In this document: piece by piece, positions 7,248-14,089 of the stretch
How positions within the stretch are numbered: the stretch's first letter is position 1
Layout of the letters: each line of letters begins with the position of its first letter
Assembly: GCA_019245455.1 (NCBI GenBank)
Contig: JAFARM010000139.1
Location: 1-17,187, forward strand
Length of the DNA: 17,187 nt
From: Sphingomonadaceae bacterium
GTDB taxonomy: Bacteria > Pseudomonadota > Alphaproteobacteria > Sphingomonadales > Sphingomonadaceae
Reading direction: 5' to 3'
Made by a program: the position numbers and the translations under genes
Notes under the pieces: generated by a model
Databases searched by the model: none
What the model saw: the letters and a program-made list of their open reading frames with translations, nothing else
What the model was told of the DNA's origin: nothing

Positions 7248-8434
7248 GCGTGGAATTCGGCGTCGGGTAGCATCGCCCCGCCGGTGGTCCAGATCAGGTG
7301 GTGCGCCTCGGCCAACTCGGGCCACGCCGCCAGCAGCGGGTCCAGGGCGGCGAAGCCGGCGGCGGCCGAGGGTTCCAGCCGCCAGCCGCAATCCTGCCAC
7401 ACCCGCTTGACCCAGTGCTTAAGCGCGGCGTCGGGCACGGCGACGGCGGCGGCGACCGCTCCGCCGATCCGCGCCAGCACCAGCGGCGAGGCGAGCGGCA
7501 CCGCCAGCCCGTCGGCGATGGTGCGGTTGTCCAGCCCGACATCGTAGACGCTGACCGGGGCGTCGCCGCCCGTGGCCAGGGCGACGAGCAGGCACGGCGA
7601 CGCCACCGGCTCGACGAACACGCCGATCACCGCCTCGCCCCAGCGCCGCTTCAGTCCGGCGAGGACGCCGCCGGGCGCGCCGCCGACGCCGCACGGCAGA
7701 TAGGCGACGAGCGGGCGCGCCGCGGTCGGCGTCACGCCGCGCTCGGCCAGCTGCTCGGCGACCTCGTCGGCGGCGGCGGCATAGCCGGCGAACAGCCGCG
7801 GCGAGTTCTCGTCGTCGACGAAATAGGCCCCGTTCGCCGCCGCCGCGACACGGGCGTGGACGACAGCGGCGTGGTAGTCGCCGGCGTGCTCGATCACCGT
7901 CGCTCCGACCGCGCGCAGCCGGTCCTTCTTCCACGCCTTGGCGTCGTGCGACATATGCACCTCGACGTGGACGCCAAGCGCGCTGCCGACCAGCCCGACC
8001 GAAAAGCCGAGGTTGCCCGTTGAGGCGACGACGACGCGCTCCGCCGCCAGCGCCGCCTTCGCCGCAGGGCTCAGCAGACTGCGATAGTCGTTGCCGAGTA
8101 CGCCGGCGTGGCGGGCGAAATCCTCGACCGCGCACAGCAGTTCGTAAACCCCGCCGCGCGCCTTGATCGATCCCGTCATCGGCAGCGCGTCGTCACGCTT
8201 GACCAGCAGCGGCGGCAGCCCGGCGGGGTGATAAGCGTCGAGCGCCGAAGCGATGCGGCCGTCCCAGCCGTTGGCGAAGACCTCGGCGAGCAGCGGCTGG
8301 AAGCGCCGCAGCCGCGCCCGCACGTCGTCGAGCTCGGCGTCGCCGATCCCCGGCGTCGTGGCGCATGGGCCGGGCCGTCGCCATACCGCGTGCTCGCCGG
8401 CGCGCAGGCGGGCGAGCAGATCGGGCGCGATCAT
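7235..8434 (-). CDS. dsdA: D-serine ammonia-lyase (D-serine dehydratase)
   Basis: The 399-residue fold-type II PLP enzyme converts D-serine to pyruvate and ammonia in the cytoplasm. Motifs match DsdA closely: TGSIKARGG with Schiff-base Lys91, the phosphate/substrate loop STGNLGFSVG (138-147), VHMSHDAKAWKKDRLR (159-174), FVDDENS (205-211), the glycine loop YLPCGVGGAPGGV (245-257) and DNRTIADGLAV (302-312). It is shorter than the E. coli enzyme (442 aa), mainly at the N-terminus. The start ATG at 8434 overlaps the TGA of the upstream symporter gene (ATGA), so coupled translation is likely; the frame stays open far upstream, but that is antisense/offset noise over the symporter. It is the last gene of the TonB receptor-symporter-dsdA operon. 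The usual LysR partner (DsdC) is absent; a GntR regulator sits convergently beside it. Confidence 0.94.
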   Translation of the reverse strand: MIAPDLLARLRAGEHAVWRRPGPCATTPGIGDAELDDVRARLRRFQPLLAEVFANGWDGRIASALDAYHPAGLPPLLVKRDDALPMTGSIKARGGVYELLCAVEDFARHAGVLGNDYRSLLSPAAKAALAAERVVVASTGNLGFSVGLVGSALGVHVEVHMSHDAKAWKKDRLRAVGATVIEHAGDYHAAVVHARVAAAANGAYFVDDENSPRLFAGYAAAADEVAEQLAERGVTPTAARPLVAYLPCGVGGAPGGVLAGLKRRWGEAVIGVFVEPVASPCLLVALATGGDAPVSVYDVGLDNRTIADGLAVPLASPLVLARIGGAVAAAVAVPDAALKHWVKRVWQDCGWRLEPSAAAGFAALDPLLAAWPELAEAHHLIWTTGGAMLPDAEFHAYFA

Positions 8435-9882
8435 GCCGCCACCGCCGGCCGCGCCGCCAGGGCCGCTCGCGTCGCCGCCCAGCGCGCGTGGGTGATGCCG
8501 TACCCAAGGAACGCCGCCGCCGCCACCACGCCGAGCAGGCCGCCCGCGACATAGGCGAGGTTGAGGTGGAACAGCACTGCCGCGGGCACCGCGCCGGGGG
8601 CGGCCGCGGTCGGCAGCGCGACCAGCGTCACCGCCGCCCCGGCGATCGCCGAGCCGATCGCCAGGCCGATCTTGTAGGCCAGCGTCCGCGTCGCGAACAG
8701 CACGCCTTCCTGGCGGACGCCGAAGCGCAGCTCGTTCTCGTCGGCGATGTCGGCCAGCGTCGACAGCGCCGAGATCGTCACCAGCGCCTGCGGCCCATGT
8801 TCGAACAGGGCCAGCGCGATGAGGATGGCGTTCAGCTGCGGCGTCGCCGGGCCGATGACGCCGGCGAAGGCGAGCAGATTGCCCAGCGCCGGCCCGACCG
8901 AAAAGGCGAGCATGGCGCCGATCAAAGTCCGCTTCTTGTCGATCAGGTGGTGAAAGCGCCGCGCGGCGACGAAGCCGAACGCATAGCCGGCAAAGCTGCC
9001 GACCACCCACCACGACAGTTGCTCGCTCGACAGCCGCCAGTAATAGTTGGCGGTGTAAAGCCACAGCCCGTCGCGCCAGCCGTTCATGATGTTGTACAGG
9101 AACAGCCCGGCGAAGATCGCGCGATAGTTGCCGTTCTGCGCCGTCTGCTTGATGTCGCGCCACAGCCCGGCCCAGCGGAAGCCGGCGGTGCCGGCGGGCT
9201 GCGGCAGGGTGGCGATGCGGTCGCGGGTGAACCAGGCGCTGGCGAGGCAGGCGACGGTGACGATCGCGGCGATGCTGCCGGCATAGGCCGGCCACGGGGC
9301 TGGGTTGAGCAGGCCCATCGGGAAGCGCCGCGTCGTCGGGAAGAACAGGGTGTAGGCCGACCACCAGGCGAGCGATCCGCCGAACCAGATGAAGAACGTA
9401 TGGTAGCTCATCAGCGACGTCCGCTCGAGATAGCGCGGCGACAGCTCGGCCCCGAGTGCCATGTGCGGCACGGTGTAGAGCGCGAGCATGACGCGCATCA
9501 GCACGACAGTGCCGCCGAACCAGGCGAGCAGGCCGGCGTGGCCCAGCCCCGCCGGCGGCACGAAGATGGCGAAGAAGCTCAGCGCCAGCGGTACCGGGGC
9601 GGCGAACAGGAACGGGTGGCGGCGGCCCAGCTGCGAGCGGACGTGATCGGACCACGAGCCGATCGCCGGATCGACCGCGGCGTCGACGATCAGGCTTGCC
9701 GACAGCATCAGCCCGGCCTGATACGCCGGCAGGCCGAGCACCTGATTGTAGAATAGCATGGCGAAGGTCGTCAGGCTGTAAAGCGCCAGGCTCTCGGCCA
9801 GCCCGCCGATGCCGAAGGCGAGCTTGGTGCGGACCGGGATATTGCCGGCGGTCGCGATCGCAGGGTCCGCCAGCGTCGTCAC
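8431..9882 (-). CDS. GPH-family (MelB-like) sodium/proton symporter, MFS superfamily
   Basis: From the GTG at 9882 the product has 483 residues and about 12 hydrophobic segments, so it is an inner-membrane transporter. The motif DAAVDPAIGSWSDHVRS (67-83) followed by GRRHPF (87-92) is the cytoplasmic-loop signature of the glycoside-pentoside-hexuronide:cation symporters, and DxxxDP carries the cation-binding acidic residues. No ATG exists near the N-terminus; the GTG lies 2 nt after the TAA of the receptor gene with a GG-rich stretch before it. It lies between the receptor and dsdA, with an ATGA overlap into dsdA, so it probably moves the imported substrate from periplasm to cytoplasm. GPH members usually carry sugars; here a D-amino acid or amide would be expected from context, so the substrate is open. 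Confidence 0.88.
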   Translation of the reverse strand: MTTLADPAIATAGNIPVRTKLAFGIGGLAESLALYSLTTFAMLFYNQVLGLPAYQAGLMLSASLIVDAAVDPAIGSWSDHVRSQLGRRHPFLFAAPVPLALSFFAIFVPPAGLGHAGLLAWFGGTVVLMRVMLALYTVPHMALGAELSPRYLERTSLMSYHTFFIWFGGSLAWWSAYTLFFPTTRRFPMGLLNPAPWPAYAGSIAAIVTVACLASAWFTRDRIATLPQPAGTAGFRWAGLWRDIKQTAQNGNYRAIFAGLFLYNIMNGWRDGLWLYTANYYWRLSSEQLSWWVVGSFAGYAFGFVAARRFHHLIDKKRTLIGAMLAFSVGPALGNLLAFAGVIGPATPQLNAILIALALFEHGPQALVTISALSTLADIADENELRFGVRQEGVLFATRTLAYKIGLAIGSAIAGAAVTLVALPTAAAPGAVPAAVLFHLNLAYVAGGLLGVVAAAAFLGYGITHARWAATRAALAARPAVAA

Positions 9883-9884
9883 CC

Positions 9885-12791
9885 TTACAGCTTGTACGTC
9901 AGCACCGCCGAGAAGGTCGTTCCGAGGTTGGGGTAGATGTCGCCGCGGTCGCGCCCCTGGAAGATGGCAAAACCCGACGATCCCCGCTGCGGCGGCGCAT
10001 TGTCGAAGATGTTGCTGACGTTGACGCGCAGGTTGGCGTGGCGCGTCAGGTCGTAGGCGACCGAGATGTCCTCGTAGATCTTCGCGCCCGTCGTCGGCAG
10101 GTCGAACAGGTTCGACGGCTGCGGCGACTGGACCAGCTCGCCGGTCAGGATCTTGGTATCGTCGAGGAAGCGCGTGCGCAGCGTCACCTCGAGCCGGCTG
10201 GTGGCATAGGTCATCGTCGCGATGCCCTGCCAGCGCGGGTTGGGCAGATAGCCTTCCTCCTTGAACTCGGTCGCGGCGTTGTTGGCGTCGGTGAAGACGC
10301 GCAGCCGGTCGAGGTAGGTCGCCTGGCCGTTCAGGTTGACGTGCGCCGGCGTGCCGAACAGGTGGAGCGGGAAGGTGTAGTCGAGCGCGAGGTCGATGCC
10401 CCGCGTCTCCAGCCGGCCGACGTTCAGATAGCCGGTGGCGACGCTGGCGATGTTGAAATCGGCCCCGCGCGTGATCGCCTGGCAATAGGGGTTGGTCGCC
10501 GGGGTGACCGCGGTATCGGTGCATTCGAGCAGCACGGTCGACGGGTCGGTCGGCTGGATCGCCTGCTTCAGGTTGATGTCGTAATAGTCGGCGGTGATCC
10601 GCAGCCCCTTGGCGAAGGCCGGCGTCAGCGTCAGGCCGATCGTCCAGGTGTCGGCCTTTTCCGGCACCAGGTTGCGATTGCCGCTGTTGTAGACCGCCTT
10701 CGACCCTGTGCTGGCAACGAAGCCGTTGGGCGCACCGAGCGCGCGGCAGTTGGTGGTACGCGTCGCCGACCCCAGCGCGAGCTGATCGGCACTGCACGGA
10801 TCGGTCAGGTTGGTGAAGGTCTGCGACGCGGGCGAGAACAGTTCCGACGCGTTCGGCGCGCGGACGGCGCGCGAGCGCTCGCCGCGGATGCGCAGCCAGC
10901 TCGTCGGGGCATAGGTGCCGCCGGCGTTCCACGTCCAGTTGGTGCCGCCGATGGTGTAATCCGACACCCGCGCCGCGCCCTGGATCGACAGCTCCTTGGC
11001 GAAGGGCACGTCCTTCAGCAGCGGCACGCGGATTTCGGTATAGGCCTCCTTGACGCCGACCGAGCCGCGCGATGGCTGCTCGCACAGCAGCTGCTCGCGG
11101 CAGCCCTGCGTCGCCGTCGACGGGAATGAGCCGGTGGTGTTGCGCCGCGCCTCGATGCCGAGCACGCCGCCGACCGGGCCGGCGGGCAACGTGAACAGGT
11201 CGCCGGTGATGTCGGCCCCGCCCATCGCCAGCTGCTGGCGGGCGTGATAATCGTCCTGCACCGACGAGTAAGCGATGCCGGCGGGAGTCGCCGCCGGGTT
11301 GAACACGTTCAAGGGCTGGCAGCCGTTGGCGCGCGCCGTGGCGCTGGCGCACGCCGGCTGCCCGTTCAGCAGGATGACGTTGATCGAATCGAGGAAGCGG
11401 TCCTGGTTGCGGCCGCCGATCAGATGGGTGTTGAGGTCGGTCTGGCCATAGCCGCCGAACACCTCCCACTTGAAGCGGCCGAGGGAGCCGTCGAAGCCGG
11501 CGGTGTACTGCTGGCTCAGCCGGTCGCTGTTCGAGCCGCGGCGGCCGAAATCCTCGTAGATGCGCTGGAACGGAAAGATCGGGCTGAACGGTGCGACGGC
11601 CCCGGCGAGCAGCGGCGGGACATAGGGGTTGGCGACGCTGATCGCGACCGTGCCGTATTCGAAATCGGCCGCCGGCTGCCACCGCGTCTTGACGCGCGTG
11701 TCGGTGATCCGGGCCTCGGCGAAGAACTGCACCGCATCGCTGAGCTTGTAGCCGAGGTTGAGCGAGCCGCCGAAGCGTTCGATCGGCAGCGACAGATTAT
11801 CGTACTGCTGGAAGGTCGCACCGTCGCCGCCGATGACGATGCCGCCGAGATCGCCGGCCGCGCCGAAGTTGTACGGCCGAATCGAGGTGCCGCCAGGCGT
11901 GACGACATACACCTGGTTGATGCCGAACGGACGGAAGTCGATCACGCCGGCCTGGTTCGGCCCGGTGTAGCCGATCGGCTTGGAGGTGATGACATAGGGC
12001 ACGGTCGCGCTCGGCGTCGCGCCGGCGGCGATCGCCGGGTTGTTGATCGTGCCGAGCAGGTTCGAGGCATAGCTGCGCTGGCTGGCGCGGACGCCGTCGA
12101 CATAGTCGTAAAAGCCGTTGACCTCGATGCTGCCGCGGTTGTCGGCGAAGTGCGTGCCGCCTGTGACGGTGACGCCGTACGACTGGCCGTCGCCGCGCGA
12201 GGTGACGCCGCCGCGGCCGCGCACCTCGAGCCCCTCGAAGTCCTTCTTCAGGATGACGTTGACCACGCCCGACACGGCGTCGGCACCGTACACCGCCGAC
12301 GTGCCGCCGGTGACGATCTCGACCCGCTCGACGAGCGGCGCGGGGATGGTGTTGAGGTCGACCGCGTTCGAGCCGAGGTCGCCCGGCACCTGGCGGCGGC
12401 CGTTGACCAGCACCAGCGTCCGCTCGTAGCCGAGCCGGCGCAGATCGATCAGGTTGAGCCCAGCCCCGGCGTAGAGGTTCTGCGAATTGCGGTCGCTGAA
12501 GCCGACGCCGATCGGGCCGAGCTCGCGCAGCGTGGTGGCGAGATTGTCGGTACCGTCGCGCTCGAGCTGGACCGTGCCGAGGCTGAGCACTGGGGCCGGC
12601 GTGGTGTCGGCGGTCTGGCGCAAGCGGGAACCGGTGACGACGATGTCGTCGGCCGGTGGCTGGCCGGCCTGCTCGACCGCGGTCGTCAGCGACGCGCCTT
12701 CGGCCGGCGGCCCGGCGGGCGGGGCGGTCTGCGCCGCCGCCGCTTGGGCGATCAGGGCGAGAAGCGAAGAGGTGACGAGCAAGTGCCGCAT
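9885..12791 (-). CDS. TonB-dependent outer-membrane receptor
   Basis: The 968-residue protein has a signal peptide (residues 1-20, hydrophobic core LLALIAQAAA then AQT), a TonB box DDIVVTGS (48-55), a plug domain (about 65-185, with TLVLVNGRR and the VERVEIVTGG, SAVYGADAVSGVVNVILK block) and a long C-terminal beta-barrel. Paired cysteines occur in likely surface loops (around residues 482/492, 563/569, 665/682 and 755/769), as is common in sphingomonad receptors that take up organic substrates. The last residue is Leu (TYKL) instead of the usual aromatic. The start is the ATG at 12791, following a promoter and operator at 12835-12868. It is the first gene of the operon with the symporter and dsdA, so it should import the substrate that leads to D-serine or an analogue; siderophore uptake is less likely with these neighbours. 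Confidence 0.95.
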   Translation of the reverse strand: MRHLLVTSSLLALIAQAAAAQTAPPAGPPAEGASLTTAVEQAGQPPADDIVVTGSRLRQTADTTPAPVLSLGTVQLERDGTDNLATTLRELGPIGVGFSDRNSQNLYAGAGLNLIDLRRLGYERTLVLVNGRRQVPGDLGSNAVDLNTIPAPLVERVEIVTGGTSAVYGADAVSGVVNVILKKDFEGLEVRGRGGVTSRGDGQSYGVTVTGGTHFADNRGSIEVNGFYDYVDGVRASQRSYASNLLGTINNPAIAAGATPSATVPYVITSKPIGYTGPNQAGVIDFRPFGINQVYVVTPGGTSIRPYNFGAAGDLGGIVIGGDGATFQQYDNLSLPIERFGGSLNLGYKLSDAVQFFAEARITDTRVKTRWQPAADFEYGTVAISVANPYVPPLLAGAVAPFSPIFPFQRIYEDFGRRGSNSDRLSQQYTAGFDGSLGRFKWEVFGGYGQTDLNTHLIGGRNQDRFLDSINVILLNGQPACASATARANGCQPLNVFNPAATPAGIAYSSVQDDYHARQQLAMGGADITGDLFTLPAGPVGGVLGIEARRNTTGSFPSTATQGCREQLLCEQPSRGSVGVKEAYTEIRVPLLKDVPFAKELSIQGAARVSDYTIGGTNWTWNAGGTYAPTSWLRIRGERSRAVRAPNASELFSPASQTFTNLTDPCSADQLALGSATRTTNCRALGAPNGFVASTGSKAVYNSGNRNLVPEKADTWTIGLTLTPAFAKGLRITADYYDINLKQAIQPTDPSTVLLECTDTAVTPATNPYCQAITRGADFNIASVATGYLNVGRLETRGIDLALDYTFPLHLFGTPAHVNLNGQATYLDRLRVFTDANNAATEFKEEGYLPNPRWQGIATMTYATSRLEVTLRTRFLDDTKILTGELVQSPQPSNLFDLPTTGAKIYEDISVAYDLTRHANLRVNVSNIFDNAPPQRGSSGFAIFQGRDRGDIYPNLGTTFSAVLTYKL

Positions 12792-12834
12792 ATCGAGAGC
12801 CCCTGTACCGATCTACGCCGGCCAAACTGCGATT

Positions 12835-12846
12835 TTGTGATCACAA
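12835..12846. promoter_or_regulatory. Probable GntR operator, TTGTGATCACAA palindrome (site 2)
   Basis: This perfect 12-bp palindrome lies 44 bp upstream of the TonB receptor start codon. Its central 10 bp are identical to the site at 6423-6432. It covers the -10 hexamer of the receptor promoter, so a bound regulator would block RNA polymerase. The inverted GT/AC arrangement fits GntR-family operators. Two identical sites, each at a promoter of this small locus, are unlikely by chance in such G+C-rich DNA. Confidence 0.78.
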
Positions 12847-12868
12847 CACCGATCAAATCGGCTGTCAA
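12840..12868 (-). promoter_or_regulatory. Sigma70-type promoter of the TonB receptor-symporter-dsdA operon
   Basis: Read on the minus strand: perfect -35 TTGACA (12863-12868), ideal 17-bp spacer, -10 TGTGAT (12840-12845), with the -10 lying inside the operator. The spacer also contains a 5-bp inverted repeat, CCGAT-TTG-ATCGG. It lies in the 124-nt gap between the serine-hydrolase gene stop and the receptor start. The start site would fall near 12833, giving a leader of about 40 nt. Confidence 0.68.
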
Positions 12869-12915
12869 GGGCAGAAGTGACGTTTTGCTGACAGCGGTAA
12901 ATCAGGGGTGCAGGC

Positions 12916-14088
12916 TCAGCGGTGCAGCGTCGCGGGAGCGTCGGGCGCGGCGGCGTCGTGCGCCGCGCCGTCGAACAGGTGGAGGGCGGCGAACAGGTCA
13001 GCCCCGACCGGCCGCGGCCACGCCGAGTTGACGGCGATGACGATCTGCTCCCTGGGATAGACGAGGATCGACTGGCCGAAGATGCCCGACGCCTCGAAGG
13101 CGCGCGGGCCGATCCACCAGAAATAGCCGTAGCCCGACGGCGGCGGCTGGTCGTTGGCGATGCGGACGCTGGTCGCGGCGGCAAGATAGTCGGCCGGAAC
13201 CACCTGCTTGCCGCCGGCGCGGCCGCCATCGAGGACGAACTGGCCGACGCGGGCATAGTCGCGCAGCGTCATCGACAGGCAGCAGCCGGCCGCCTCGCGC
13301 CCCTGGCCGTCGATGATCCAGGCGGCGTCGTGCTCCATGCCATAGGGCCGCCAGATCTTGGCCGATAGATAATCGGCGAGCGACATCCCGACGGCACGCG
13401 CGATGACCGCGCCGGCGAGGTGCGTCTCGGCGGTGTTGTAGTGCCACACGGTGCCCGGCGAGTGCGCGCGCGGAAGCGCCTTCAGCGCGCCGATCAGCGC
13501 GTCGCCCGAGCCGAAGCCGGCACGCGACAGGCGCGAGTTGTCGGAATCGGGATCGGTGTAATCCTCGGTCCACGCCACGCCCGAGCTCATCGTCAGCAAC
13601 TGCCCGACGGTGACGCCGTCATAGGCCGAGCCGGCGAGTTCGGGGACGAAGCGGACGACGGGATCGTCGAGGCGGAGCTTGCCGTCGCCGATCGCCGCGC
13701 CGGCGAGAAGCGCAGTGACCGACTTTGCCACAGAGAACGAGGTCCAGGTGTCGTCCGGCCGGCGGCCCAGTCCGTAGCGTTCTAGCAGCACCTTGCCGTC
13801 GCGCAGCACGATGACGCCCGACACGCGATACGCCTGCATCCACTGCTCGACGGTCCAGGTGTGCCCGGCGACGGGCAGGGTCGGGTCGATCGGCGTGCCG
13901 GCGGGCAGCGGACGGACGGTCGCGCCGCGCTTGACGACGTGGTGGGGGAAGATGCGCTCGACGCTGCGGTAGCCGATCGCCTGCTGCTCGGGCGTCCACG
14001 TCAGCATCGAAGAGGCGCTCGGCAGGGCGGGGTCGGCCGCGGCCGGGACGGCGAGCAGCAGGGCGGCCGTAACGGCAGCGAGACGCAT
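12916..14088 (-). CDS. Secreted serine hydrolase, beta-lactamase/class C fold (390 aa)
   Basis: A short signal peptide (MRLAAVTAALLLAVPAAA, about residues 1-18) targets it to the periplasm or beyond. The nucleophile motif is SVAK (Ser119, Lys122) and the second motif is Tyr217 in WHYNTAETH. The class C HxG element is replaced by a GIFGQS stretch (about residues 340-345), as in esterase/6-aminohexanoate-dimer-hydrolase-like members. The family covers DD-peptidases, D-aminopeptidases, esterases and amide hydrolases; the exact activity is not readable. A good Shine-Dalgarno (GGAGG) precedes ATG 14088, and only 1 nt separates it from the upstream hydrolase gene. It is the last gene of the D-aminoacylase operon, ending 125 nt before the receptor start codon. 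A true antibiotic-resistance beta-lactamase is unlikely given the motif differences and context. Confidence 0.9.
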   Translation of the reverse strand: MRLAAVTAALLLAVPAAADPALPSASSMLTWTPEQQAIGYRSVERIFPHHVVKRGATVRPLPAGTPIDPTLPVAGHTWTVEQWMQAYRVSGVIVLRDGKVLLERYGLGRRPDDTWTSFSVAKSVTALLAGAAIGDGKLRLDDPVVRFVPELAGSAYDGVTVGQLLTMSSGVAWTEDYTDPDSDNSRLSRAGFGSGDALIGALKALPRAHSPGTVWHYNTAETHLAGAVIARAVGMSLADYLSAKIWRPYGMEHDAAWIIDGQGREAAGCCLSMTLRDYARVGQFVLDGGRAGGKQVVPADYLAAATSVRIANDQPPPSGYGYFWWIGPRAFEASGIFGQSILVYPREQIVIAVNSAWPRPVGADLFAALHLFDGAAHDAAAPDAPATLHR

Positions 14089-14089
14089 A

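Noticed and set aside
7235..9655. 806-codon minus-strand frame suggesting an extended dsdA product
   Set aside because: D-serine lyase similarity begins at the ATG at 8434; upstream is an out-of-frame reading of the symporter gene.
8431..11682. 1083-codon minus-strand frame running from inside the receptor gene through the symporter
   Set aside because: Only the part after GTG 9882 has transporter sequence; the rest is an out-of-frame reading of the receptor gene and is low-complexity Arg/Pro/Ala. It is not a fusion protein.
11244..13031. 595-codon plus-strand frame opposite the receptor gene and across the promoter region
   Set aside because: It is antisense to a clear TonB receptor, has no motif, and crosses a well-formed promoter and operator on the other strand.
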